Below are positions 50,598-60,760 of a stretch of 64,000 nt of DNA, piece after piece. Position numbers and translations under genes: made by a program. Every line of letters starts with the position of its first letter. Positions within the stretch are counted from its first letter, which is position 1. This DNA comes from Sanguibacter antarcticus. GTDB lineage: Bacteria; Actinomycetota; Actinomycetes; Actinomycetales; Cellulomonadaceae. The notes below the pieces were generated by a model, which was given only the letters and a program-made list of their open reading frames with translations, did not search any database and was not told the DNA's origin. The stretch is from the NCBI RefSeq assembly GCF_002564005.1, contig NZ_PDJG01000001.1, positions 806,001-870,000 of the forward strand, given 5' to 3'.

Positions 50598-51770
50598 ATG
50601 ACGACGACCTTGCGCATCCGAGAACCACAGGAGCTGTTGGCACTGATCCCGTACCAGCTGGGCTTTCAACCGCTGACCAGCGCGGTGGTCGTGAGCCTGC
50701 GGGGCGCACGACGACGTGTCGGGCTCGTCGCTCGGGTCGACCTCTCGGACCTTCGAGAGGACGACGACGGTCGACAGCTCGCCCGCGAGCTCGTCTCTCA
50801 CGTCGCGTCCGACGGCGGTCGGTCCGCGGTGCTCGTCCTCTACCCAGACACGCAGACGGCGGAGGAGGGGCGTAGCCTCGACAGCGTCTGGGAGGCCGCC
50901 AGGACCGTCCAGGAGGCGGCGGCGCCGTTCCTCGACGCCGTCGACGTGTGGGTGGTCACCCGCACCGGCTACTTCGCGCTGGAGTGCACCGACCGGCTCT
51001 GCTGCCCAGCGGGAGGTCGTCCGATCGACGACCTCGTCGCGACCGTCACGAGCGCACGCATGGTTCTCTCCGGTGCTGCTGTCGTCGAGACCCGCGACGA
51101 CCTGGCGCGCGTGCCCCGAGCACCTGAGCCCGACCGGCGCCGGGCGAACGCCGCAGCGAACCGTTGGCGCGCCCGACGGCGCGCGGCCACGACGGTCACA
51201 GCGCTGCGAGCCTGGCGCCAAGAGGGGCTCGCGACGTGGCGCACCGCCCAGGAGAGCCTGGCGGACGGTGTCCGAACCAGCGCTCCGGCACTCGGGCGGA
51301 TCGAGGCAGCGCTCGAGGACACCGTGGTCCGCGACGCGGTCCTCATGACGCTCGTCTCGGGATCAGGGGACCTCGCGGAGATGCTCGTCGATGCGATGGA
51401 CAGCGAGACGACCGACGACAGCCCGCACGGCGCGCGCCGTGCGGTCGACGTGCGGGTGGGGGCCGCGATCGCGTCGATCGTCGATCCCGACGTCGGGGCA
51501 CGGCCGGACGTCGACCTCTCGACCTCGGCGTGCACCGTTCTCGAAGCGGTGATCGGGCACGGACGTCGCACCGGCCAGGCGCCCGCGCTGACGCTCCTCG
51601 CGCTGCTCACCTGGTGGTGCGGTGGCAGCACGCGAGCCAGTGCTCTCCTCGATCGTGCGCTGCGGTGCGACCCTGGATATCGGCTCGCGCTGCTCGTCGC
51701 ACGGGCTGTCGACGCAGGCATGCCGCCAGGGTGGGTGCGCACGCTCAGGGAGAGCGACGACGCGATCTGA
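50598..51770 (+). CDS. DUF4192-domain protein
   Basis: 390 residues of the actinobacterial DUF4192 family. The first third (RIREPQELLALIPYQLGFQP, SAVVVSLRG, GLVARVDLSDL) is the family signature, followed by VWVVTRTGYFALECTDRLCCPAGGRPIDD, where a Cys-Cys pair is conserved. An Arg-rich helix (RANAAANRWRARRRAAT) and a helical C-terminal region (TLLALLTWWCGGSTRASALLDRAL, resembling a TPR-like helix pair) complete it. No function is known. It is free-standing, 77 bp before the stress protein gene. Confidence 0.9.
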   Translation: MTTTLRIREPQELLALIPYQLGFQPLTSAVVVSLRGARRRVGLVARVDLSDLREDDDGRQLARELVSHVASDGGRSAVLVLYPDTQTAEEGRSLDSVWEAARTVQEAAAPFLDAVDVWVVTRTGYFALECTDRLCCPAGGRPIDDLVATVTSARMVLSGAAVVETRDDLARVPRAPEPDRRRANAAANRWRARRRAATTVTALRAWRQEGLATWRTAQESLADGVRTSAPALGRIEAALEDTVVRDAVLMTLVSGSGDLAEMLVDAMDSETTDDSPHGARRAVDVRVGAAIASIVDPDVGARPDVDLSTSACTVLEAVIGHGRRTGQAPALTLLALLTWWCGGSTRASALLDRALRCDPGYRLALLVARAVDAGMPPGWVRTLRESDDAI

Positions 51771-51847
51771 CGAGACGGGCTCCGTTCGGGTAGTTTCAGA
51801 GCGGGCGGCGTCCGGACGGACGTGCTCTACCGAGCGTCGGAGGACTG

Positions 51848-52258
51848 ATGACAGTCGTCGTGGGATATCTCGCCACACCTGAGGGCCGTGAAGGGCTGAG
51901 CTCGGCGGTCGCCGAGGCGGTACGGCGGGGAACAGACCTCGTGGTGGTGGTGAGCGAGAAGACCCGCCCGGCTGCGCCCGAGGTCCTCGAGCAGCGCGAG
52001 GCGGACTTCGCCGTCGTCCGCTCGGCCGCAGCGGCATCCGAGGTCTCGCTGGAGATCCGTGTGCTCGATGAGCGCCACGACGTCTCCGAGGACCTCATCG
52101 CCGTCGCCGAAGAGGTCGCAGCAGAGGTCATCGTCATCGGGCTGCGACGGCGCAGCCCCGTCGGGAAGCTCATCCTCGGATCGAACGCACAGCGCATCCT
52201 TCTCGAGAGCCCGTGCCCCGTGCTCGCAGTCAAGCCGGAGCGCCAGGTCATCGCCTGA
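51848..52258 (+). CDS. Universal stress protein, single domain
   Basis: 136 residues; one USP domain with an ATP-binding motif of the G-2X-G-9X-G(S/T) type, GLRRRSPVGKLILGSNAQRIL, and EVIVIG before it. The opening TVVVGYLATPEGREGLSSAV is typical. A strong GGAGGA is upstream of the ATG. USPs bind ATP and accumulate under starvation or hypoxia; no partner is evident. It lies between DUF4192 and the sigma factor promoter region. Confidence 0.93.
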   Translation: MTVVVGYLATPEGREGLSSAVAEAVRRGTDLVVVVSEKTRPAAPEVLEQREADFAVVRSAAAASEVSLEIRVLDERHDVSEDLIAVAEEVAAEVIVIGLRRRSPVGKLILGSNAQRILLESPCPVLAVKPERQVIA

Positions 52259-52499
52259 CCGGAATCTTTTCGACGTGTCGGGCGTTCTCTCCTCAGAGCC
52301 CCGGCAGCCGCCGGAGTCCTCGGGCCCGGACGTCAGCACGACCGGAGAATCACCCGAGCAGTCGGTAGGAAATCCGGCCATATCGCACCACGAGGGTGTG
52401 AGCCGTGGTGTCGGCAAGTACAATATGGGTTTACGGCAGCTCTGGAACACCATCGGAGCGTGCCGGATACCGCCTACCTGAGATGCCGAAAGGTCGTTT
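52259..52499 (+). promoter_or_regulatory. Promoter region of the primary sigma factor gene
   Basis: 241 bases with no gene. TACAAT at 52419-52424 is the best -10 candidate; transcription would begin near 52431, giving a leader of about 69 bases to GTG 52500. GAAAGG lies 14 to 9 bases before that start. AT-rich spots at 52264-52270 (ATCTTTT) may mark an upstream promoter. Confidence 0.5.
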
Positions 52500-54005
<1,506 letters not shown>

Positions 54006-54033
54006 CCGGTCGGCTGTCGGTCGTCAGAACGAA

Positions 54034-54074
54034 CAGCGAAGGAGCCCGTCCCTGAGGGGCGGGCTCCTTCGCTG
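54034..54074 (+). terminator. Terminator after sigA
   Basis: A stem of 15 perfect pairs, CAGCGAAGGAGCCCG (54034-54048) with CGGGCTCCTTCGCTG (54060-54074), extendable inward by several more pairs. Confidence 0.9.
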
Positions 54075-54156
54075 ATTGCGCTGTTTGGTGCGGGGATCGC
54101 ACGGTGTCGTGCAGGAACGATCGTTCGGTGCGGGGCTGTGCTGCGCCGCTGAGATG

Positions 54157-54378
54157 TCAGCTGCGTGCGCCGGCGCCGGCGCCGTGCTCCTCGAGGAGCC
54201 GGTCCGTCTCGTCCTGGATGTGCGTGGCGATGTTCGCGAAGGCGTCGGAGTGCGCCCGCGCGTGGTGTGCGCAGAAGAGCAGCTCACCTGATGGGAGGAG
54301 GACGCGGACATATGCCTGAGCGCCACAGCGGTCGCAGCGGTCAGCCACGGTCAGAGCTTCAGTCGTCGTTGTATTCAC
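54157..54378 (-). CDS. DUF7455 zinc-ribbon-like small protein
   Basis: 73 residues from GTG 54378. The sequence TVADRCDRCGAQAYVRVLLP followed by GELLFCAHHARAH gives four zinc-ligand candidates: C-x2-C and C-x2-H. HIQDETDRLLEEH ends the protein. This small family (DUF7455) typically lies between the primary sigma factor and a gyrB-type gene in actinobacteria, as here. Function is unknown; a nucleic-acid or polymerase accessory role is a guess from the zinc knuckle and the neighbours. A longer reading to 54474 would overlap the divergent parE promoter. Confidence 0.88.
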   Translation of the reverse strand: MNTTTTEALTVADRCDRCGAQAYVRVLLPSGELLFCAHHARAHSDAFANIATHIQDETDRLLEEHGAGAGARS

Positions 54379-54517
54379 ACAGCAATGAAACCACCTAGGA
54401 CCCTGTTTGGGGCTGTCGCGAGCGGGTGGTTCGCTCCGCGCGTATTCGTGCGTCCTGTGCGGGCGGGACGACACGGCAGCAGAGAAGTGTCGGACGGAGG
54501 CACTAGGCTCGGTGACC

Positions 54518-56647
54518 GTGACGACTGCATCCGCTGAATCGAGCTACACCGCACGCCACCTCTCCGTCCTCGAGGGGCTAGAAGCCGTGCGCAAGCGCCC
54601 AGGCATGTACATCGGGTCGACCGACTCCCGGGGGCTCATGCACTGCATGTGGGAGATTATCGACAACTCGGTCGACGAGGCCCTCGGTGGGCACTGCACC
54701 CGGATCGGAGTCGTGCTGCACGCTGACACGTCCGTATCTGTGAGCGACGACGGCCGCGGCATCCCGGTGGACGTCGAACCGAAGACAGGCCTCAGCGGGG
54801 TGGAGGTCGTCTACACGAAGCTGCACGCCGGGGGAAAGTTCGGCGGCGGCTCCTACACCGCGTCCGGCGGCCTGCACGGCGTCGGGGCGTCGGTGGTCAA
54901 CGCCCTGTCCTCGCGCCTCGACGTCGAGGTGGACCGCGGGAGCAAGGTCCACCGCATGACGTTCCGCCGGGGCGAGCCCGGTCTCTTCGACGACACGGCG
55001 GCAGGACCGGGTCCGGACTCGCCGTTCACGCCCTTCACCGACAACTCCGAGCTCGTGGTCGTCGGCAAGGCCAAGCGCGGGCAGACTGGCACACGGGTGC
55101 GTTATTGGGCGGACCGTCAGGTCTTCCCCAAGTCAGCGGTCTTCTCCTATGACGAGCTCGTCACCCGCGTCCGCCAGACGACGTTCCTCGTCCCCGGTCT
55201 GACGATCACCGTGCGCGACGAGCGAGGCCTGCCTGGTACGCCGGGTGAGGCTGGGCCGCACGAGGAGACCTTCGTCCACCACGGGGGGACCGTCGACTTC
55301 GTCGAGTTCCTCGCCCCCGATGCCGCGGTGACCGCGACATGGCACCTCACCGGGACCGGGACCTTCAAGGAGACGGTTCCTGTCCTCGACGAGCGTGGTC
55401 ACCTCACGCCGCAGGAGGTCGTCCGTGACTGCGAGGTCGACGTCGCGATGCGCTGGGGGACCGGCTACGACACGGAGCTCAGGACCTTCGTCAACATCAT
55501 CTCCACGCCCAAGGGCGGCGCTCACCTCGCCGGGTTCGAGGCAGGGCTGCTCAAGGTCATGCGCAAGGCGGTCGAGACGAACGCCCGCAAGCTCAAGGTC
55601 TCGATGAAGGACGGAGCGGAACGGATCGAGAAGGACGACGTCCTCGCCGGTCTGACGGCTGTTCTCACCGTGCGTCTCGCGGAGCCCCAGTTCGAGGGCC
55701 AGACGAAAGAGGTCCTCGGGACGGCTCCCGTGCGGGCGATCGTCTCGCGTGTGGTGGAGCAGCAGGTCGCTGCGATGTTCTCCTCGCCCAAGCGCGACGA
55801 CAAGACACAGGCGTCGCTGCTGCTCGACAAGATCGTCGCCGAGATGCGGGCCCGGCTGTCCGCGCGCAAGCAGAAGGAGATCTCGCGACGCAAGAACGCG
55901 CTGGAGACCTCGTCGTTGCCGACGAAGCTCGCGGACTGCCGCAGCGACGACGTGGCACGCAGCGAGCTGTTCATCGTCGAGGGCGACAGCGCGCTGGGGA
56001 CGGCCAAGCTGGCGCGCTCGTCCGACTTCCAGGCGCTCCTGCCGATCCGTGGAAAGATCCTCAACGTCCAGAAGGCGTCGGTGAGCGACATGCTGCGCAA
56101 CGCCGAGTGCGCAGCCATCATCCAGGTGCTCGGTGCTGGCTCAGGGAGGTCCTTCGATCTCGAGGCGGCGCGCTACGGCAAGATCGTCCTCATGACCGAC
56201 GCAGACGTCGACGGAGCGCACATCCGCACCTTGCTCCTCACGTTGTTCTTCCGCTACATGCGCCCCCTCGTCGACGCAGGTCGCGTCTACGCGGCGGTCC
56301 CGCCCCTGCATCGGATCGAGGTGATCGGCGCGGGGTCCCGCAAGAACACCTTCATCTACACGTACTCCGAGGCGGAGCTCGCCACGACCTTGAAGAAGCT
56401 CGACAAGGCAGGTAAGCGCTACAAGGACGAGATCCAGCGCTACAAGGGCCTGGGCGAGATGGATGCTGATCAGCTGGCAGAGACGACCATGGACCCGAGG
56501 CACCGCACGCTGCGACGCGTGACAGCCGATCATGCCGAGTCCGCTGAGCGGGTCTTCGAGCTCCTCATGGGGTCGGAGGTCGCGCCGCGCAAGGACTTCA
56601 TCATCGCGGGTGCGAACGCTCTCGACAGGTCACGCATCGACGCCTGA
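54518..56647 (+). CDS. parE: DNA topoisomerase IV subunit B (GyrB/ParE family)
   Basis: 709 residues from GTG 54518 (GTG 54512, with GGAGG 11 bases before it, adds two). The GHKL ATPase domain has VRKRPGMYIGSTD, IIDNSVDEALGG, DDGRGIPV and GGLHGVGASVVNALS; the TOPRIM domain LFIVEGDSALGTAK, LMTDADVDGAHIRTLLL; the end RYKGLGEMDADQLAETT. EGDSALGTAK in place of EGDSAGGSAK favours ParE over the housekeeping GyrB. The partner parC (subunit A) is not in the window. Roughly 10-14 residues before TYTA-like YTARHLSVLEG are variable. It is divergent from DUF7455. Confidence 0.92.
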   Translation: MTTASAESSYTARHLSVLEGLEAVRKRPGMYIGSTDSRGLMHCMWEIIDNSVDEALGGHCTRIGVVLHADTSVSVSDDGRGIPVDVEPKTGLSGVEVVYTKLHAGGKFGGGSYTASGGLHGVGASVVNALSSRLDVEVDRGSKVHRMTFRRGEPGLFDDTAAGPGPDSPFTPFTDNSELVVVGKAKRGQTGTRVRYWADRQVFPKSAVFSYDELVTRVRQTTFLVPGLTITVRDERGLPGTPGEAGPHEETFVHHGGTVDFVEFLAPDAAVTATWHLTGTGTFKETVPVLDERGHLTPQEVVRDCEVDVAMRWGTGYDTELRTFVNIISTPKGGAHLAGFEAGLLKVMRKAVETNARKLKVSMKDGAERIEKDDVLAGLTAVLTVRLAEPQFEGQTKEVLGTAPVRAIVSRVVEQQVAAMFSSPKRDDKTQASLLLDKIVAEMRARLSARKQKEISRRKNALETSSLPTKLADCRSDDVARSELFIVEGDSALGTAKLARSSDFQALLPIRGKILNVQKASVSDMLRNAECAAIIQVLGAGSGRSFDLEAARYGKIVLMTDADVDGAHIRTLLLTLFFRYMRPLVDAGRVYAAVPPLHRIEVIGAGSRKNTFIYTYSEAELATTLKKLDKAGKRYKDEIQRYKGLGEMDADQLAETTMDPRHRTLRRVTADHAESAERVFELLMGSEVAPRKDFIIAGANALDRSRIDA

Positions 56648-56724
56648 GGCGAGGCCGGAAGGTCAGCGGTACGGTGATCTGACTCGCGCACGCTGCGCGC
56701 GGGTGTCCGATGTGTAACTTCAGT

Positions 56725-56743
56725 GTTAAAAGTGCCGTTTAAC
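56725..56743. promoter_or_regulatory. Inverted repeat GTTAAA-N7-TTTAAC
   Basis: Six-base arms at 56725-56730 and 56738-56743, in the most AT-rich stretch of this intergenic region, 45 bp before the GNAT gene. It could be an operator or part of its promoter. Confidence 0.4.
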
Positions 56744-56788
56744 CTCCGAGCAGTCCCTAGTCTGTGTAGATGAGCGAGGGCTGGGATC

Positions 56789-57838
56789 ATGAGTGAGACG
56801 ACGAGACGTACGAGCATCGGCGACCGGGCGGGGGCACCGACCGACCTCAGCCTTCCCTCCGCCGATCTCGGTCTTCGGTGGCGGTCGATGGGGCCCCAGG
56901 ACGCCGGGGCGCTGGGGGTGCTCATGACGACGATCGAGGTCACGGACGGCGCGCCGTACCGGACGGCTCCGGGCGAGGTCGACGACATCTTCGTCGGGGC
57001 GTGGAAGGACAGCGCTCGAGACACGGTCGTCGGCATCGACGAGAACGGAGTCTTCCGGGCCTACGGCACGGTCGAGGCGCCGCCCGGCGACGAGTCGGTG
57101 GTACGCGTGTTCGTCGCGGGCGGCGTGCACCCGCAGGTGCGCGGAGCCGGCGTCGGCCGGGAGCTGCTCGGGTGGATGACGGGGCGTGCGCGTCAGAAGC
57201 TCGCCGAGTCGGGCAAGGACGTCCCGGGCCGCATCGCCGCTTTCCTCGACGACACCGCGCCGGACCAGTGGCACCTGTTCGAGGCAGCGGGATACACGGC
57301 TGCGCGCTTCTACTCGAACCTGCGGTGTGAGCTCGCGGAGCCGACGCGCGATCTCGTGCTCGATCCAGAGCTGCGGGTCGTGCCGTGGGACTCGAGCCTG
57401 GAAGACGCCGCGCGTCGGGCGCACAACGACGCTTTTCGTGACCACTGGGGGAGCGAGCCCGCCACGCGGGACTCGTGGCTCCAGGGACGGAGCATGTTTG
57501 CGCCCGGATGGAGCTTTGTCGTGGTCGACACGACCAAGGCTGCCGTCGACGAGCCGTACGTCGCGGGCTACCTCCTCTCGAGCAGGTATGAGCAGGACTG
57601 GACCGTCACGGGTCGCACGAGCGGGTACATCGAGACGCTCGGCGTGCGACGGGAGTACCGGGGGCGCAAGATCGCTGTGGCGCTCCTCGCCGCCGCGATG
57701 GATGCGTACCGGACGAGCGGCATGGAGCTCGCTGAGCTCGATGTCGATGCAGACAACCCGTCCGGGGCGTTCGGTCTCTACTCCAACCTGGGCTTCGTGA
57801 AGTCGAGCGGCTCACGGATGTACTCCATCGAGCTCTGA
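56789..57838 (+). CDS. Double-domain GNAT acetyltransferase
   Basis: 349 residues with two GNAT domains, as in the mycothiol synthase MshD fold. Domain 1 (about 30-190) has the acetyl-CoA segment GGVHPQVRGAGVGRELLGW; domain 2 (195-349) has LGVRREYRGRKIAVALLAAAM and ends with the typical NPSGAFGLYSNLGFVKSS. Both CoA-binding loops (QxxGxG-type: VRGAGVGRE, YRGRKIAVA) are visible; the second is less canonical. Substrate unknown. Because mycothiol is the thiol of actinobacteria, mycothiol synthase-like activity was considered, but key residues cannot be checked by eye. Confidence 0.82.
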   Translation: MSETTRRTSIGDRAGAPTDLSLPSADLGLRWRSMGPQDAGALGVLMTTIEVTDGAPYRTAPGEVDDIFVGAWKDSARDTVVGIDENGVFRAYGTVEAPPGDESVVRVFVAGGVHPQVRGAGVGRELLGWMTGRARQKLAESGKDVPGRIAAFLDDTAPDQWHLFEAAGYTAARFYSNLRCELAEPTRDLVLDPELRVVPWDSSLEDAARRAHNDAFRDHWGSEPATRDSWLQGRSMFAPGWSFVVVDTTKAAVDEPYVAGYLLSSRYEQDWTVTGRTSGYIETLGVRREYRGRKIAVALLAAAMDAYRTSGMELAELDVDADNPSGAFGLYSNLGFVKSSGSRMYSIEL

Positions 57839-57897
57839 CCTCGGGGGCTACCGGCAGCACGGCGTGAGACGGCCGCGAGAGTGCACGCGACCGGACC

Positions 57898-57929
57898 TAG
57901 AATCAGGGTGGTCTCCTGCACCGTGCAGG
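57898..57929 (+). promoter_or_regulatory. Promoter and leader hairpin of the ECF cluster
   Basis: TAGAAT (57898-57903) is a good -10 box. The leader of about 50 bases contains CCTGCA-CCG-TGCAGG (57915-57929), a perfect hairpin. The gap is only 122 bp, too short for a cobalamin riboswitch of about 200 bases. Confidence 0.5.
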
Positions 57930-57960
57930 ATCTTTCTCAACACCTCGAGGATGTCGTCGA

Positions 57961-58956
57961 TTGCGTGCTCTCCCTCTCTCCGGTCTCATGGTGCTCGTCG
58001 CCATCACTCTGACGTCGTGCTCGTCTGACAGCTCTCCGGAGCCGGTCGCCGTGACCGAAGACGTACCCGGTGCGGTCGCCGCCGCTAGCGGCTGGCTCAC
58101 AGGGCAAGCAGGCGACGACGGGCTCTTCGCCACCGAGTTCGACGGCCAGACCTACCCGGACCCGGGACTGACCGCGGACGTCGTGCTCGCGCTCTCGGCG
58201 TCAGGGGAGACCCTGGGCGCGGGCGACATCGCGCGGGCTCTTGCTGATCCGGCCGTCGTGGCCTCCTACGTGGGAGACGGCACGACGAGCCTGTACGTGG
58301 GCTCGACCGCGAAGCTCGCGGCGACCCTCGCGGTGGCGCGGCTCGACTCTGCGGAGGAGACGGGTCGCGATCTCCTCGAAGAGCTTGCGGCGCGCGAGGC
58401 GCCGAGCGGTCGGTTCACCGACCTCGGCGAGCCTGACTACTCCCAGACGATCTCCCAGTCCTGGGCGGTCCTCGCCCTGAGCCAGGCCGGCGAGGTACCG
58501 TCGACCGCTGTCGACTTCCTCGCGGACCAGCAGTGCTCGGGCGAGGGATACCCCGCCGCGCTCACGGACGAGCCCACCGGGACCTGCGACGCAGACCCCG
58601 ATGCGACAGGCTTTGCCGTCTCCGCGCTCGTCTCGGCCGGTGTACCGGCCGACGACCCTCGGGTCGCGGGTGCGGTCGACTGGCTGACCGAGGCTGCCCA
58701 GACCGACGACGACGGACAGTTCTGGTTCTCTGCGGAACCAGCCGAGGCGAGCGTCAACAGCACGGCTGTCGCCGCTGTCGCGCTGCGCGACGCCGGTGAG
58801 GACGACACGCAGGCGCTCGCGTGGCTCGAGGCCCAGATGGTGGTCTCGGGCGACGATGCCGGATCGTTCACGGTCGCTGACGTCCCGGATGCCCGCGCGA
58901 CCTCCCAGGCTCTCGTCGCTCTCGCCGGGACTGGCTTGGCCGGTCTGCTCGGATAG
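57961..58956 (+). CDS. Surface lipoprotein with prenyltransferase/toroid-type repeats
   Basis: 331 residues from TTG 57961 (GAGG upstream). A lipoprotein signal with lipobox LTSC (C20) anchors it to the outer membrane face. The rest shows repeated helical units of about 45-50 residues, each with small residues and aromatic-rich turn: AAASGWLTGQAGDDGLF, SQSWAVLALSQAG, DATGFAVSALVSAG, AVDWLTEAAQTDDDGQFWFS, STAVAAVALRDAG, ATSQALVALAGTG. These resemble the QW-type repeats of the alpha/alpha toroid shared by squalene cyclases, prenyltransferases and intrinsic factor. As a lipoprotein in a transporter operon, a ligand-capture role (possibly cobalamin) is likelier than catalysis. Confidence 0.8.
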   Translation: MRALPLSGLMVLVAITLTSCSSDSSPEPVAVTEDVPGAVAAASGWLTGQAGDDGLFATEFDGQTYPDPGLTADVVLALSASGETLGAGDIARALADPAVVASYVGDGTTSLYVGSTAKLAATLAVARLDSAEETGRDLLEELAAREAPSGRFTDLGEPDYSQTISQSWAVLALSQAGEVPSTAVDFLADQQCSGEGYPAALTDEPTGTCDADPDATGFAVSALVSAGVPADDPRVAGAVDWLTEAAQTDDDGQFWFSAEPAEASVNSTAVAAVALRDAGEDDTQALAWLEAQMVVSGDDAGSFTVADVPDARATSQALVALAGTGLAGLLG

Positions 58957-58965
58957 GTCGCCCTC

Positions 58966-59694
58966 GTGCTGGCAGCCGTCGTCGGGACCGTCCTCGTTGC
59001 GGGGACGGTCTCCGGTGCTCCGAAGCTCGGGACGCAGGTTCCCGAGGCGACCACGGCGACCGCGTGCCAGGGGGTCGTCGTCGTCGTCGACCCGGGGGCG
59101 CTGCCCGCCGATGGAGACAGCCTGCAGGACGGTCTCGTCGCGTGCGCGCTCCGCGACCCCTCAGCACCTGGCACCGACGGCCTCGACGTGCTGCGCGACG
59201 CGGGAGTCCAGGTCGAGGGCACCGCTCAGTGGGGCGCCGCGTTCGTCTGCCGGGTCGAGGGCCGCCCGGCATCGTCCGAGACGATCCTCGTGCCCGACGT
59301 CGGGGCGCTCCAAGAGACGTGCGACCGCACACCGTCGGCGCTCGCCTACTGGACGCTCTGGACCGCTGCGCCCGGCGGCGCGTGGACGTACGCGCAGACC
59401 GGTGCCGGAGACATGGATCTGGTCCCCGGGGCCGCGCTCGGCCTCGTCTTCGCGGTGGGGGAGGACGGCCCCGAGCCTCCGTCGTTGTCGGCCGGAGCCG
59501 CGCGGACGGGGACCGCGACCGACGGGTGGACGTGGCGGGCCTCGTCGGCCGACGACGCGACCAGCAGCGGGAGCGAGGACGCCGAGGGACGACGCTCGAG
59601 GACCTCGGCCGACACGGTGCTGCCTGTCGTCGGAGCGACGCTCGTCGTCGTGCTGGTGCTGGCGAGCCTCGCGCTCGCCAGGAGACGACGTTGA
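58966..59694 (+). CDS. Secreted, membrane-anchored protein of ECF cluster (SCO2322-like)
   Basis: 242 residues from GTG 58966. The signal helix (about 1-17) is followed by CQGVVVVVDPGALPADGD and a beta-rich middle: YWTLWTAAPGGAWTYAQTGAGDMDLVPG, close in pattern to DUF4430/transcobalamin C-terminal domains (WxY...GAG...L.PG). A Ser/Asp/Thr-rich linker leads to a C-terminal helix (about 213-235) and RRRR tail. It reads like a wall-facing domain tethered to the membrane. TVLPVVG before the helix is not a proper LPxTG motif. I think it belongs to the actinobacterial family named after SCO2322. It lies nine bases from the lipoprotein gene. Confidence 0.75.
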   Translation: MLAAVVGTVLVAGTVSGAPKLGTQVPEATTATACQGVVVVVDPGALPADGDSLQDGLVACALRDPSAPGTDGLDVLRDAGVQVEGTAQWGAAFVCRVEGRPASSETILVPDVGALQETCDRTPSALAYWTLWTAAPGGAWTYAQTGAGDMDLVPGAALGLVFAVGEDGPEPPSLSAGAARTGTATDGWTWRASSADDATSSGSEDAEGRRSRTSADTVLPVVGATLVVVLVLASLALARRRR

Positions 59695-59707
59695 TCAGGC
59701 GGCGGCG

Positions 59708-60760
59708 ATGAGGCTGCGCACCGACAGACGACCGGTGCATCCCGGAGCCTGGTGGGTCTGGGCGCTCGCGACGGCGACGGCCGCCACCCTGACGACGAAC
59801 ATCCTCGTGCTCGCGCTCTTTCTCGCGGCGACCGGCCTCGTGGTCGCGTCCTGCGCGACCTCCGACGGGGTGCGCCGGTACGCGCTCTACGTGTGGGTCG
59901 CTGCCGCTGTCGTGGTGATCCGTGTCGTGTTCCGCTGCGTGTTCCCCGACAGAGGCGGCACACCGCTCCTCGTGCTGCCGACGGTGAGCATCGGCCCGAT
60001 CGACCTCTTCGGCACCCTCACCACGCAGGCGCTGGTGAGCGCCGTGAGCGGCGGACTCCAGCTCGCGACCGTCATCCTCGCGGTCGGGGCCGCGCACACG
60101 CTCGCCGACGTGCTCCAGCTCCTCAAGCACGCGCCGCCCTCCCTCGCCGGTCTCTCGACGGCCCTCGTCATCGCCGTCTCGGTCTTTCCCGAGCTCGCGC
60201 GCAGCACGCAGGACGTCCGCAGGGCAGCCCGCCTGCGCGGCGGCCGGTCCGGGCTCCGTGGCGTCGTCGTGCCGGTCCTCGAAGCCACCATGGAACGGTC
60301 GGTCGCGCTCGCGGCAGCGATGGAGGCGCGCGGTCTCGGGGCGGCACGTCCCGCGCCCGGTCTCGTGCACGGGGCCAAGCGCCTGCGGGCAGCGGCCCAG
60401 CCGGTCTTCGTGCTCGGAGCGATCCTGTGCGTCGCGTTCGCCGCATACGGTCTGCTCGACGACGCGTGGCCCGGCTGGCTCGCTCCGGCGCTCGCGGGCT
60501 GTGCGGTCGCGTGCGCGCTCGGGGCGTCGCTCGTCGACCGGACGGCCCGACGGACGGTCTATCGACCGGACCGCTGGGGAGCCGGGTCGACGCTCACGGC
60601 TGTGAGCGGGCTCGTCGGGGCATTCGTCGTCATCGTGCTCACCACGCCGCAGGTCCGGCTCCCTGCGCTCGACGGCTGGCCGTCGTTGAGCGTCGCTGCG
60701 CTGCTGGGTCCGCTCGTCGTCGCCGTCCCTGGCGCCCTGACATCGAGGAGGTCCGCATGA
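59708..60760 (+). CDS. ecfT: ECF transporter T component (CbiQ family)
   Basis: 350 residues; the transmembrane scaffold of an energy-coupling factor transporter. Several hydrophobic segments lie at about 12-50, 57-80, 100-122, 137-160 and in the C-terminal third, which holds four extra helices and makes this one longer than the usual 230-270. The ATPase-coupling motifs of the family appear as RRAARLRGG (about 168-176) and AAMEARGLGAAR (about 200-212), each with the conserved Ala-Arg-Gly. ATG 59708 is 13 bases past the upstream stop. It overlaps ecfA by ATGA. The substrate is set by the S component. Confidence 0.92.
   Translation: MRLRTDRRPVHPGAWWVWALATATAATLTTNILVLALFLAATGLVVASCATSDGVRRYALYVWVAAAVVVIRVVFRCVFPDRGGTPLLVLPTVSIGPIDLFGTLTTQALVSAVSGGLQLATVILAVGAAHTLADVLQLLKHAPPSLAGLSTALVIAVSVFPELARSTQDVRRAARLRGGRSGLRGVVVPVLEATMERSVALAAAMEARGLGAARPAPGLVHGAKRLRAAAQPVFVLGAILCVAFAAYGLLDDAWPGWLAPALAGCAVACALGASLVDRTARRTVYRPDRWGAGSTLTAVSGLVGAFVVIVLTTPQVRLPALDGWPSLSVAALLGPLVVAVPGALTSRRSA

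Noticed and set aside
57839..57960. Cobalamin riboswitch upstream of the ECF cluster
   Set aside because: The gap is too short and no B12-box-like GCCACTG was found. The cobalamin idea rests on gene content only.
59620..59640. Sortase signal in the surface protein (TVLPVVG)
   Set aside because: The required threonine of LPxTG is missing; the helix and Arg tail suffice for membrane anchoring.
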